From Sabellastarte sp. h YS-2021 (taxonomy: Eukaryota > Annelida > Polychaeta > Sabellida > Sabellidae): a DNA stretch of 64,000 bases. Every line of letters begins with the position of its first letter. Position 1 is the stretch's first letter. This document shows, one piece after another, positions 12,330 to 24,785 of this stretch. The stretch covers positions 10,977,962 through 11,041,961 of the forward strand of contig OZ024933.1 in NCBI GenBank assembly GCA_964017235.1. Reading direction: 5' to 3'. The notes beneath the pieces were generated by a model. It was given only the letters and a program-made list of their open reading frames with translations. It had not been told where the DNA came from and did no database searches. Made by a program: the position numbers and the translations under genes.

Positions 12330-13415
12330 GGGTTTTCTGCCTATCCTTGAACAGATACAGAATATAACTAAAATCAAGGATGGGCATACTGCTATCACTA
12401 ACAAGCAAACCCAGCGCAAGAAGGCAAATAAGGTAAATTCTAACAGCAGTAAGCAGATAGGAACTATTTCAATTAAAAATGGAAATTATAAATATATTAC
12501 AAACATTGAAACACAGTCACATTCAAAAACATTAATTGACAACAATAGTCAAAATTTGCAAAGTAGTTCTACTGGTACCATTGTAACACCCTTTAGTGAG
12601 AAAAAGGGCTTAACGTCAATTCTTATTGATGGTATTATTGTGCAGGCTTTAGTAGATACAGGTGCAGAAGTATCTTGCATTGATTGGTTCATTTTTGAGA
12701 AACTGGACAAAAACAAACATCTTTAGGACCAAAACAAACCCTTACCCATGCAGGTAGTGGCACAATTCAAACAAAAGGTAATGCAGATCTCACATTTACT
12801 GTTGCAAATGTCCCATTCACCCAGACATTCAATGTGTGTCCTCAACTCTCCCACCAGTTAATTCTAGGTTTAGACTTTTTGAAGAAAAATGCAGCAGTTA
12901 TTAGTTTCAAAAACAACACCTTACAGCTTTCACATAATCAACATGTTTTTGCTGTGGAACTTCATATTACCAGTTCTAAAACATACACTGTCACATTACT
13001 AAAAGATGTAGAAATTCCACCCAAAACACACACCCTACTACCAGTCAAGTGTAAAGCCAAACAAAATGTGACATGCTTAGCTGAACCGGTGACAATGCTT
13101 GCTTCTAAATACTATCTTGGTGGGGCAAGGTGTGTTGTACAACTGCTCAATGGGAAAACAACCTATCAGATTTGCAATCCAACACATAATACAGTCACAT
13201 TACCACAAGGCACTGTTATAGCTACTTTAGCAGAAATACATGTGGCTTACATTTCTAACACTGCAGACATAGAAGCTCCCTCCCACAACATTTCTTCCCT
13301 ATCAAATGACACTTTTCCTGATGAACATTATATTGCTATTGCACATGACTTAGGCATAAACCTAGATAAATGTGACTTATCAATGGAAGAAAAACACAGT
13401 TGCTGTTATTCTTAG
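12330..13415 (+). pseudogene. Retroviral-type aspartic protease region of pol
   Basis: The frame stays open from 12330 to a stop near 12726 and contains LVDTGAEVSCID; the catalytic DTGA codons are at 12655-12666. A second open stretch (12834-13415) contains LILGLDFLKK, the conserved ILG strand that closes the protease fold. The enzyme would mature Gag and Pol. The two halves are separated by a stop and frameshift around 12725-12830. A Thr/His-rich spacer leads to the RT. Confidence 0.82.
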
Positions 13416-15444
13416 GAAAATACAGACATGTTTTTGCAAAAGATGCCTCAGAACTTCCTGGCACCACAAAATATTTCCATACGATTCATACGGGCAACGC
13501 TGCCCCTATCCGTAGCTACCCATACAAACAGACGCCCCAAACAGCCAGAGAAACTGATAAACTTGTAAAAGGTATGCTGGAAAATAATTTGATTGAGTCA
13601 TCACAATCTGTTTGGTCAAGCCCAGTAGTCCTGGTCAAAAGAAAAATGGGGACTATCGTTTTGCTGTAGACTACAGGAAACTCAATTTAGTCACTCAAGA
13701 CCAGTTCTTTGTCATCCCACGTTTCTCAGAAGTGGTTGACTCAGTTGCAGAAACAAAACCAAAACTTTTTTCAACTCTAGATTTAGCTTTCGGCTTTTGG
13801 CAGGTTCCCCTCGATCCAGAGACAAAGCACAAAACTGCATTTGTAACTAGGAACGGTGTCTATGAATTCAACAGACTGCCATTTGGACTCAAAAATGCAC
13901 CACTGGCTTTCTCAATGCTCATGAATAAGGTACTTAGGGGCATCAACTGGAAATTTGCGCTCGTTTTTATTGATGATATAATCATTTACAGTAGCTCATT
14001 TCAACAACACCTGCACCACCTTACCCAAGTTTTTGACAGATTAGCTGAAGCCAATCTTAAGCTACAACCACCTAAGTGTCTTTTCGCCATGTCAGTGGTC
14101 CCTTACCTTGGTCACATTATCAGTGAACATGGAATTGCTCCTCAGCCAGATAAGACAAGTGCTGTTGAATCCTTCCCAGTACCAACTAGCAAAAAAGACC
14201 TACAAAGTTTCTTGGGCTTGTGCAACTATTATCGCCGCTTTGTAAAAGACTTTGCCCACATCGCTGCACCCTTGACCAATCTTTTGAAGAAACAGGTCAA
14301 ATTTGCTTGGACAAATGCAGCTCAATTTGCTTTTGAAACACTCAAATCCAAAACTGTTGCTCATCCAGTGTTAAAATTTCCTGATTTTGAAAAAACATTT
14401 ACACTCTACACTGATGCATCTGATCTTGCCATAGGGTACATCTTGGGTCAAAGGGATGATAAAGGCATGGAGCATGTCATTGCTTATGGTGGACACTCTA
14501 TGAACATGGCTGAGCGCAGATGGGGAATCACAGACAAAGAAGGTCTGGCACTTATTGAAGGTGTGCGCTACTTCAAACACTACCTTGTAGGCAAACCTTT
14601 TACCATCTACACAGACCACTCTGCCTTAAAAAAGTTAAACCTTGCCAAACAAACTTCAGGCACAAGACAATTGTGGTATGATTACCTCCAAGGGTTTGAT
14701 TTCACAATTATTCACAAGCCTGGTCGTGTTCATCAAAATGCTGATGCCCTGTCTTGCCGAACTTACACTGAACATGGTTCATTTGAAGAAACTGAACCCA
14801 ACACTTTCCCCATGACATCTGCCCTCACCCTAGCTAATGACCTCAAAGAGTATAAACTATCCTATACTTTTACAAAACAAATGTCATCTACACCACTTAC
14901 CCATCTGAATTTCCTTGAAAAATGTTTGCACAGTGACCTAGAATATTCTCAGGTCAATTCTGTAAAGCTCCTTGAAGATTTCGCTGATATAAAACCATCT
15001 GAAATCAGACAACAGCAACTACAAGATCAAGACATTGCACACTTTATCCACTACCTTGAAAGCAAAACACTTCCCAAGGATCCAGAGCAGATTGTGCGAG
15101 TAACAAGAACTGCAGCTGATTATGACTTGATTGATAGTGTGTTATACTTCCGAGGATATGCACCCTTTGGAAAAGGTCACCGTGAAGACCATGTCATAAA
15201 ACAACTGATGGTGCCCTTGGCACTGCAGAATAAATTACTGCAGGCATACCATGACAGCCCACTTGGAGCCCATCAACAATTTGATAGGACATATCAACAC
15301 TTGAAACAGAAGTACTGGTGGCCTGCAATGGCAAAAGATGTCAAAACATACATCCAGTGTTGTGACACATGCCAACGCACTAAACGTCAGTACCACATTT
15401 CAAAGACACCCTTGCAACCACTTCCAACAACAGAACAATTTTAA
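13400..15444 (+). pseudogene. Reverse transcriptase, RNase H and IN zinc domain of the Gypsy pol
   Basis: Two overlapping frames (13400-13669 and 13612-15444) are joined by a frameshift near 13645. RT blocks: SSPVVLV, FAVDYRKLN, STLDLAFGFWQV, LPFGLKNAP and the catalytic FIDD at 13966-13977. RNase H: LYTDASDLAIG, DKEGLALIEG and TDHSALKKL. An integrase zinc finger of the HHCC type follows (H...H...CCDTC near 15260-15375). The frame closes at an in-frame TAA (15442-15444), a nonsense mutation, because the integrase core continues in the same frame. Length and motif order fit a Ty3/Gypsy pol. Confidence 0.92.
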
Positions 15445-16576
15445 AGAATTCACATGGATTTCCTTGGACCTCTTCCCACCACCACACAAGGCCATAAGCA
15501 TATACTTCTCATCGTGGATGCTTTCACCAAATGGCCTGAAGCTTTCCCCTTGAAATCAGCTCAAGCATCAGATATAGCCAGAATATTATATGATGAGGTA
15601 ATATGCAGATATGGTGCTCCTTCTTCTATATTGACGGACCGAGGACAACAGTTCATGTCTCACCTTCTGGCAGAATTGTGTAAACTTTTCCAGATCCAGA
15701 AAATTTCTACCACTGCTTATCATCCTCAGACCAACTCAACAGCAGAACGTATGAACAGCTACATCTTACAATGTCTGCGTGCCTACACCAACGAGTTCCA
15801 GAACAACTGGCATGAGTACCTCCAAAGTGTTATGCTCTCATACAGATCTACCCCAGCAACCCAGTCCACACAGTATACACCCCATATGCTGATGTTTGGT
15901 AAAGAATGCAATCTACCCATTGATGTTGCACTTTTGACACACGAAAACAAACTTCTTTCCCCAAATGAACATTACCAAAAACTACGGACACGCATGAAAT
16001 TAAGTTCTGAACTAGCAGCAAAATATCTACAACTATTGCAAAAATCATCAAAATTACGATATGACAAAACAGCTCTTGAGCCTACATTGAAACTTGGTGA
16101 TCATGTACTCCTCAAGCAGAAGACAAAAAAGGGTCTTTCACCTAAACTCACAACCAAATATCTCAGACCCTATTACATTGTAGATGTTAACCCCAACAAT
16201 ACCTACCAAATATGCAACTGCAAAACAGATAACATTAGACGAGGTCGTATCCATGCCAACCAGCTTAGAAAGTACCATGAACAAGCACATTCTCAGCAAA
16301 GGGAATCAACAACTCTGGCGGTCCCTCAGCAAGAGCAGTCCTGATGATGACACTGAACCCAATTCCCCAACAGTCCCTGAACAACCACAGATTGTTGAAA
16401 AAATACACCGCGCTACCAGACCCCAAAATGGTCAAAGGTGGTACTATGTCAGACTCAAAGGAAAACGTGGGACCAAGGTTGTTCCAGCAGACCCCATTTC
16501 AAGGCACTTAAAGGAAGCATTTCACCTACACAAAACAGTCACAGGAAAAGTTCGGAAAAGAAAAACTAGGAAATAA
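15445..16576 (+). pseudogene. Integrase catalytic core and C-terminal tail of the Gypsy pol
   Basis: After the in-frame stop, the same frame resumes and runs to 16344. It holds MDFLGPLP (first acidic residue), LTDRGQQF (second Asp) and TAERMN (Glu). Asp and Glu are separated by 35 residues, as in DDE integrases, which insert the cDNA into chromosomes. SPKLTTKYLRPYYI and the following residues match the GPF/Y-type C-terminal module. A second frame (to 16576) continues with an acidic, proline-containing stretch and ends very basic (KVRKRKTRK). No chromodomain is seen. Confidence 0.9.
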
Positions 16577-16829
16577 ACTCCACCATAAACAGTCTTCCAG
16601 ATCAGTTGTGTACCACTAACATCCTTTTTTCCAAAGTCTTAACAGACAACATTGCCACTTGAGCTCTGATTTGTATTCCTTACCTATTATCTGTTTACTT
16701 CTAGTCTTCTGTGACCCATTAACATGATACAACTTTGTAGCTGTATATATATATATATTTTTTTTTTAAGTTCAAAATTTTGCTCGCACCTTCTGGCTCC
16801 ATTTATATTTTTCTTGCTACTCAGTTATA

Positions 16830-17510
16830 TTGTATTGTGGATCACCTACCTTCTTAATCTACCTTAACCAGACTACTTACCCAAAGGTACATTTCTGTAG
16901 TTGTGGTCAAACAAATGTGGTTGATGATTTCCCTGCTGATCATGCTGACTTCCACTACAACAGCGACAAACAAACGAGGCAACCATGGTGTACTCTTCAA
17001 CACAGTGGGACCACTACGAGCAGCAGAGCAACTATGGCATACCTATACAACAGCTGCTTTTGCTCAATGTAACATTACTGATGCCATATGTGAACAACTC
17101 AACAACAGGTTAAACATGCAATGGACTGCAGCAACAGTCTTGCAGTATGAACAACCAGCTAATCAACACCATAACAAGCCCTTACACAAACATTTATCAA
17201 TGTCATAGACATAACAGGGAACAAATGTGCCACACGTTCTATCTTACCATTCATTGGTGATCTATCAAAAATGTTGTTTGGTACAGCCATAGTGTTTATA
17301 CATTAAAAGTACACATAAACAAACTGACCTGTGAACAGAATCATCTTATCGGAGTTTTCAGTGGAGTTGACCACCTAATATATGGCAAATTAGCATACAA
17401 AATTTTATCATCACAGCTTTTCACTCATAACTTCACCAATTTACCCAGATCTACACAAGAATCAAAATGTACAATTTTCTGATTGCTTACCTTCTATTAA
17501 CTTTCTCCTA
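16830..17510 (+). pseudogene. Envelope-like gene remnant (third ORF)
   Basis: The position after IN and before the 3' LTR is where errantivirus-like elements carry env. An ORF at 16903-17208 begins with a hydrophobic segment (residues 5-19) followed by a basic pair, as in a signal peptide. In another frame, 17250-17285 encodes FIGDLSKMLFG, next to a threonine and alanine. This resembles the hydrophobic fusion-peptide region that follows the cleavage site in Gypsy/errantivirus-type Env proteins. A third frame (about 17327-17480) continues with a heptad-like stretch. At least two frameshifts and stops interrupt it, and no transmembrane anchor is clear. Assignment is by resemblance and position only. 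Confidence 0.6.
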
Positions 17511-17911
17511 CAACACTTAATTTAGGCCTCACTTGCACTGTTGTCTGTACAATTATTGTGAATAACTTTGTACATAGTGTGTTCTGCAGATGTTTCTTGT
17601 CAGTACATTGCAAACTAGTGGGGTGGAACTTCGCCTTCTGTGAAGTTATATGTGTAACGTATAACTTGCATTAATGTGTGACATATTCATACTGCTTTAT
17701 AAACTTTCCCTTTCATTACTGTATAACATATTTCTTTGTATAACTGTAACCTATGATGAATGTTTGCTATGTAGAGCTTATGTAACTATTATTAATGTCT
17801 ACTTTGTCACTTTTACAACTACAGTTGAATGTGTAATGTACAACTGCACTCTGTGTATCAACATTACCATATCAAGGTTGACGGAGCAACCTTTTCCGCA
17901 GCGGTGACAGA
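17511..17911 (+). other. Region between env remnant and 3' LTR
   Basis: AT-rich sequence with short ORFs only. The bases just before 17912 are mildly purine-rich, but there is no strong polypurine tract, so the exact LTR start is uncertain. Confidence 0.4.
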
Positions 17912-19474
17912 TGTTATAATGAGTAAACTTTATGTATTTTACTTAGTCAGCTGTCATTAGTAGATTTTACATATAACATGTGTGAGGAGTTCATGTGTAT
18001 TATTAGCGTATATTGTATAAGTTCTGTGTATTGGTACATACAAACTTAGGACTGCATCATATTTTTGCTCTAATTTGCAGACTTGTAAAGGCTGATAGAG
18101 CATAATCTTACTTTTATTATTATTGTATCTTAAGCCCTATGAAATCAAACAGTGTGTCTATAAACTTGGCACTTTATAATGATTCTTGTGAAGTCACACA
18201 TGGTGTACAAGGGGGCCACGGTGGCAGAGTGGTAACATTCTCGCCTCCCACCTCTGCGGCCGGGGTTCGATCCCCGTCATGGCCATAAGTGGGAAAGCTG
18301 GTAGTTGCTTGCCGTTGGTCGGCAGTTTACAGTACACAACCCTAGCGAACTCTATGTACTGGTTTCCTCTGCCCTTTCAACTACCTGTTGTGATATGACC
18401 TGTACAGTGTTGAAAGCGACGTAAAACTCCAAATAAATAAATAAACAAACACATGGTGTACAAAGACTGTTTGTTTTAACAGCCATTCTTTCAGCGGAAA
18501 TAGGGATCAATCTGTATAGTGTGGTAGTTTATCAGTACATCTTAGATAATTTTGTAATTCTCGTGAACATTTCAAAAGCTTAAGCACAATGGACTTATTC
18601 ATTACTGTCCTCAGAACTGGTTACACCAATGCTGTTAATAGCTCACCAGATCTTGTATGTGGGAAGCAGGTTATAAAAGATATATATGGTCAGGAAGTTA
18701 TAAAATAATATTTACCTGCCACACTTTATTGTAAACAAACAGCTATAGCAGCTTGTATCAAAGCTCATCTGGATAACCACATAATTACTTGTATGTATTC
18801 CACATCAAAGCCTATACCTTCTCTGTTAAGTAACCCTAACTTAGGTACAATGACTAACCTGTTGCCCTTAATGTCACAAAGCATTTATTTTGTGTGGTTG
18901 TCGGTTCCTGTTTCTACCCTAGCTTCTACATGTAACTGGCTGATAGGCTGCAACTACCTTATTGGATTATGGTCACCTGACTGACCTAGACTGTTATTCA
19001 TTTTTTGGTAAAATGTTAACTAATATGTGGCTAGACAGTATCAGAAAAACAGCATAAAACATGATGTGTTGAGATATTCCAGAGAGATCATCATGAGTGT
19101 TACAGGAAACTATGACACTGGTTAACTTAACAAGAAACTGCCATTATGAACATACAGAAACACTTCATGGAATATGTTAATTATTAAGAATATGTGTAAC
19201 ATTCTTGTTGAGAACTTTATATAAATATTAAAGAGAATAAAGTGTACAAAATTGCAATGTGTATGTGAATGGATATTTGGCAGAAAACAGCTACACTCAT
19301 AACAACAACACAGCCTTTATCACATCAGTAGTAAACTGATATTTATCACTGATATTGAGGAGAGACTTGAAATAGAGAATTTAATGAGAATTATTGAAGC
19401 GACATTGGATTATTAATTGTGTGAATTGTTTGATAACTGTTGATTAATAAATGTTCAATAAATGAATAATAACA
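17912..19474 (+). repeat. 3' LTR of the env-bearing Gypsy element
   Basis: The left end (TGTTATAAT) is fixed by homology to 6322. Homology to the 5' LTR continues to 18969, where the 5' copy is deleted. Beyond that the end is inferred: an AATAAA signal lies at about 19234, and ATAATAACA at 19466-19474 is a near-perfect inversion of the LTR start. Without the SINE (18211-18448) the LTR would be about 1.3 kb. A matching target duplication was not found, so 19474 is provisional. Confidence 0.65.
18211..18448 (+). mobile_element. tRNA-derived SINE, family A, inserted in the 3' LTR
   Basis: Best-preserved copy in the window. A box TGGCAGAGTGG at 18222-18232, exact B box GGTTCGATCC at 18264-18273, then the family body, the GTTGAAAGCGACGTAAAA module and an AAATA tail. 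Target duplication CACATGGTGTACAA (18197-18210 and 18450-18463). The uninterrupted target is present in the 5' LTR near 11167-11185, which proves insertion after the LTRs diverged as separate copies. Confidence 0.96.
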
Positions 19475-20757
19475 TCAACAAGAACTCTTTTACACCCCAA
19501 CCCAAAAACATCCCACTATCACATATGCAACAAATGAGGTTTCACTGGTACATGTCTAACAGTTTCTATTGCCTTGGATGGAAGTTTTCTAACAACTAAT
19601 GCCAAGTGCAATTACAGAGTAAAAGAAGCAAATATATCTATGTATATGTAAAGGCAATGATTATGTACGATTTCAACGATAGAGTTTGCAGAGAACATTT
19701 TGGAGTTATGTTAGTGGTAATAGTGATATTGTAACATCAGCGAATTGTACATCGTCAAATATTGAAACATGACATTATACATCTCCAAAAATGGTGTATC
19801 CCCTGCTTTGATCTATTTGGGTGTACAATTTTCTCCAATATTTTGCACACCTGACAAGAGGGGGATTAAAGAACACCAAATTTTGCAGTAAAAGGGAGTA
19901 GTCCTTGCAAAAAGTGTATCTTCTTGACATCTGAAATTATAAATGCATTACTTAAAATAATATTTATCATGATGTGTAGACTAATTATTAACAGGTGCCA
20001 ATAAAAAATATCCATGTTTGCACATTCTTGTAATGTGCAATGTTATAATACCAAGCAATGTAACTAATACCATATTCCAAAGTGTAAGAGTGGCAGTAAA
20101 AGATCACCCTTTAAAATTGTCAGTTTAAAGATATGACACCACATTAAAAGAAAATTTAAAGTATGTAAGTCAAAAAATTATTTAAACTAAAATTAAAGAA
20201 AAACATATTAGAAAAATACTGTAGAAGATATGATGTTATTATATACTTGTAATAAATCAAGTTTTAATATGTGATTTAAATTTCATCTTACATTTTTGTA
20301 AAGGCACAGGTTCTTTTGTAATTTTTCAGTATAATTTTTAGCTAGGTTATGTGTTTTTTACGATGAATAAACGTTTTTTCTTATTTTTTGCAAATGTATG
20401 TAAGCTATAATAGATGTTATGCATAAAATATTATCACCAAACTTGTTTTTCAGTTTTTACCCAAATTTGAGGGAAGGTGACTACATGACATCTTAAGAGT
20501 TCTTGTTTGTAATTTTGAAACAGTTAATGGTTGATCATTGACCTGCTTCTCATTTTATTCCAACTGAAAAAGCACAGGGACTTTGATACATTCACTACAG
20601 AATTTACACTCTTTGGAATAGACTTGGATTAGGGTTAACCCCAACCCAACCCAGCCCAAAGAATTTTTTCCAATTGCAATAAATGAGAACATAATGACAT
20701 TGCTATGTCATTTTAGGACATCACTTATGACTGATATTTTCATATGACTTTGTCTTA
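19475..20757. other. AT-rich intergenic DNA
   Basis: No gene or named repeat seen. Contains runs of A and T and short ORFs without recognisable content. Confidence 0.45.
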
Positions 20758-20768
20758 TGCTGACAAGA

Positions 20769-21002
20769 TTTTGTTTATTTGAGGTTTAACGTCGCTTTCA
20801 ACACTGTACAGGTCATTATCACGATGGGAAGTTGGAAGGGCAGAGGAAACCAGTACACAGAGTTCGCTAGGGTTGTGTACTCTAAACTGCCGACCAATGG
20901 CAAGCAACTACCAGCTTTCCCACTTGAGCCTGTGCGAGATCAAACCCAGGCCTCAGAGGCTCAGAGACCAGTGTTACCACTCTGCCAACGTGGCCCCCTT
21001 TC
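20769..21002 (-). mobile_element. tRNA-derived SINE, family A
   Basis: Complete reverse-strand copy. It runs from a decayed tail (TTTTGTTTATTTGAGG) through GTCGCTTTCAACACTGTACA, TCGCTAGGGTTGTGTAC and GCCGACCAATGG to the tRNA head, which ends in CAACGTGGCCCCC. Flanking 11-bp target duplication TGCTGACAAGA at 20758-20768 and 21003-21013. The B box is altered, so transcription from its own promoter is doubtful. Confidence 0.92.
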
Positions 21003-21013
21003 TGCTGACAAGA

Positions 21014-24000
21014 AAATGGCTCTCCATGTCACTAGCTTAGCAATGGCAGTCACAACATATCCTTTGACATTATTATAAGCACAATATCTTTTACAATTAT
21101 CAAATTCACTTAATTGAAGAATGTAAACCAGTTTACAAAAACAGTGCACAGTTGACACACTTATGGGCAAATATGAAAAGAATATGAACACTCATAAAAG
21201 AATGTTCATATAAACATGGTACACTACATATAACACTAGATACAACTTGTAACAAAATTCCAAATATACAAGGGCTGGCCTTGACTAAAGACCACCCATA
21301 AATGTACAAGTCCAAAAACTGAAAAAAAACTTTTGTCATGCCAAGGTTGTTGCTGGTAAATTACAGTTCCTCATGGTATTAACTAAACTGTAAAATTTGG
21401 TCAAATGTTATACTGTTGTATCTGTGGTGCTTGCACATTCACAGACGGTGTGGCATCCCAGTGTTTTATACTGAACTGTTTTTCGTGTTGATGGGATTTA
21501 ATTCTCCATCTTTGCTAATGTAATAAGAACTTTTATATAACAGATTTTTGAGTTAAAATACCACAATATATGGATTTATAGTTGGTCCATTAACATAGCC
21601 AGGACAGCACCTACATGCCCTCATGTACATCGAGCCATATAAAATGAACATTAGTATACATATACCTGTGTTCTTGAGGTTTGCACATGGACTCTGTCCA
21701 CCAGGGCCATTTGGTCTGTGGTCATCGCAACTCTGAAATTACAAAAACTGGTGTATAACTTGACAACAGTATGAATACAATGCAATGCAATGAAAGCACT
21801 CCATACTTTGACTACTTTATAAACAAACATATGTAACATAAATATAATATATGTTGTTATGATCAAAGATTTGAACACATCACATGGCATGTGCCACATG
21901 TGACTTAGACAGGTCATACATAACTGAAAGAAATTATTATTACATCACCACAAGTGACATGTTATTATTGCAGCATTTGGCAGTATGTCTTCCTACTTGG
22001 GGTGCTAGAGTCTTGTCCAATACAATATTTTGGAGCATGGTGGTTGCCTCTCCTGGTCAATCTAATACCCATTTTTTGCAAGAAAGACTCTTTCATCTGT
22101 ATTTCTAAGTTTTATGTCAGATACTTCTTAAGTCATGTACCACTAAATCTTTACAGGACCCTGACACCCATACATTTCATTGTTTCAGCAGATCATGGTC
22201 TACTTTGTCTTTTCTGAAGTAATGTTCCATTCCAATCAATTAAACAGTATGATGATGCTGTACATCTAATATCATGTTACAGCAAACAATATCTCCGTTT
22301 AACACTTTTCAAACACTGCTACATTCTGTATGATTTAGTGCTCTGTAGGATTTTATATATATTTATTCCTTATTCACTGACATGAACTAATAAAATGCAG
22401 CGCACGATCACTGACTAGATGGAGGCACAACAGGGCATACTTTGATTGTAGAAGCTGGAATAAAGAGTTTTCTATATCACCTGGTATGCACACATAATTA
22501 TGGTTTTTTTGTGACATTCCTTTGATTGATTTGTTCTTCATTGAGTACATGAACTGTGACAGTATTACAAAAGATTTTTTATGTGATTGTGGATGAATAT
22601 TAAATAGTATGAGAATTGATGATAACCTAAACATGCAAAAGCAGTGATGGTACTTCTATTTTACCTACACGGCACTGAAAGATGGAATTTCTGACATGCT
22701 TAATTGCCCTGAACATTTCATAAAGCGTTTTTGTAAAACTGCATGTTTGGACAATTAAAGCCTCTCTTACATTACATAGTACATTCACATACGTCCTGGT
22801 TATGGAGAAAAATTGGCTGATTTACAAGAGACACTAAAAGCTACACATGCGATTTTATAACAAAATGTCAAGATCAAAGAGACCCTGCAAAGAAAATTGG
22901 CATTCACAGTATTCTCTGTGTACATGCAGTATGACTAAAAACGCATCCATGCCTCAAGGGAAATTTAAGAGATTTTTGGGGATGTGCATTCTCCTTGATT
23001 GTGTGGCAAGTGCCTCACATGACTTCAAGTGTCTTGCTTGTTTTCTGGTCAAGGTTTGCATGAGCTGTATGATACACTCACGTTTATAGATACTTTGTGG
23101 CCACTAGCCAGTTACAGTCTGTTGTTGGATATTCAATAAATGACACTGTTGTTAGGAGAATAGTGAAGACTTGTGACCAAGATCTACCCTAAGTGATTGT
23201 GCTACCACATCTCAAAAATGGAATTATAAATCATACAATCCACATTGCTCTACTTTTTACAGCAAACCCAGTAGTCATTATGCAAACTCACAGAGGAAGA
23301 ACAGGGTTTAAATGTTATTACATTTGGAAAAAAAGTTTTGTAACTTTCAATAGAACCTGTGTTATTCAATGAAGTTAGGTAAAATGGAATAGAAATTTTA
23401 AACATGTTTCCCTTCTGTGTTCCAATTTACTGAAGAAGATATGTTTTTGTTGGCATGATTTTGTTTGCTAAAACAGTTGTGGACATATTTTGATGACATT
23501 TTCAGGAAATATTATATTATGCCTCAAGCAATAACTGTCTTTATATTGGTGGTGATACAGAATTGGATCAAGAAAGTTTTATTTTTTATTATTGCACTTA
23601 TAAACAATATTAGAGATGTTGGGCCATTGCTGAGTTATGTGTTTTCCTAGTTTTCTGCCTTAAAATACATTTCATGAAAGAAAATTAAAGTATATTTATT
23701 TAAGACCCTCATGTTGGTATACTCACTTCTTCATTCCTGCAGCTGCAGAAAGCACCCATCATTACTTGGACAATCTATATTTGCAATAGTAGATCAGCAT
23801 TTAACTAAGATAGTGTTTTAATGAACCATCAATGCAACAACAGGCGGGGTTAGTAGTATATTTTTGAAAGGAATAACACAAGCATAGTGTGTTGAATGAT
23901 CAAAGAAAAGAGGTTGAAGATCAAATAATGCAACCAAATAAATTAAAGGTTATGGTTTGTTTGAGTTATAAATGACAAAAAAGCTTTGATGAAAATGATA

Positions 24001-24555
24001 TATATGCAGAAAGACCACAATTAATCTAAAGGAAGGACTCGAATTGTTTGCCAGCAATCATGATTAATATTGTGAATTTTTGTGAATAAAGGAACCCAAC
24101 AAATAGTTATACTGGGAGTTAAGTGCACAAAAGATCATAAATCTGAAATCGGATTAATTTTCTTTAAAGGTCTTTATTAAGAAAAGCAATCAAGCTCGAC
24201 TTGAACAAAAAAGCATGAATTTGAGCTAAAATTGATTGCAATTAAACTTGTGCTCAAGTATAAGTTCATCTTTTGGATTAACTTTCATATACTTTTGTAG
24301 GTAATTTCAATATTATATTAAATGTGACAGAATATCCTGCACCTTATCCTTCTTTATAAACACAACCATTGAAAGTCACAGTTTTCCGCAGTTATCAGAT
24401 TGATTTATTGACTTATTTTTTGTACAGCTATAAAACTGATATGATATTAACTTAAGCATTTTCTTCACAATGCTATTTTAACTGTGAGCCTCGAAAGAGC
24501 TCATACTTCTACAGATCACTTTTTTTGTCTACGGACTTTAATGAAATTAACAACA
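21014..24555. other. AT-rich intergenic DNA
   Basis: I see no coding gene. ORFs at 21884-22217 and 22847-23089 have no recognisable domain, codon bias or splice context. No tandem repeats of note. Confidence 0.4.
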
Positions 24556-24785
24556 CCTGTGCACTTTGAAGGTAAGCAGCAATGGGCTATGTTAGTACTT
24601 GGATGAGTGAGCGTCTGAGTTCTATACCAGCTGTGGGATGTGTCTTAGTTGGAATTTCTTTCTTTCATAAATTCTAGTGCACTACTCATTTCTCTGATGG
24701 CCTTGCGCTCATGCTAGGTGATCAAAACACTTTTTGGCCTTGTTTTACTTATCAAAATCTAGCAAGACTATCAGAAACAAGTAAA
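24556..24785 (+). mobile_element. 5S-rRNA-derived SINE (SINE3-like), copy 1
   Basis: 24568-24645 resembles the 3' two-thirds of a 5S rRNA gene, including the internal promoter: GAAGGTAAGCAGC, then GTTAGTACTTGGATGAGTGAG (box C region), then a tail like the 5S 3' end. The unrelated body after it (GTGCACTACTCAT...TGGCCTTGTTTTA) is shared with copies near 31869 and 39794, so this is an interspersed element and not a stray 5S pseudogene. The 5' third of 5S is missing or decayed. Confidence 0.7.

Larger units (their letters stand above)
6322..19474 (+). mobile_element. Env-bearing Ty3/Gypsy LTR retrotransposon with nested LINE and SINE
   Basis: The order is 5' LTR (split), gag remnant, PR, RT, RNase H, IN, env-like remnant, 3' LTR. 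This is the standard Ty3/Gypsy order, with an added third gene as in errantivirus-like elements. The 5' LTR is broken by a LINE at 6471-11027. The 3' end of the 5' LTR, the primer-binding site and the gag N-terminus are missing: homology to the 3' LTR stops at 11687 and the gag frame opens almost at once. All genes carry stops or frameshifts. The right boundary is inferred from a TGTTAT.../...ATAACA terminal inversion (17912 and 19474). No clear target duplication was found, so that end is uncertain. Confidence 0.85.

Noticed and set aside
19261..19265. GTATG as right target duplication of the env-bearing element (left 6317-6321)
   Set aside because: Would end the LTR in GT and not CA, while the inverted LTR-end match at 19466-19474 is stronger; five bases can match by chance.
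24568..24646. 5S rRNA gene
   Set aside because: Lacks the 5' third, has many changes and is followed by a body shared with other dispersed copies, so it is a SINE head.
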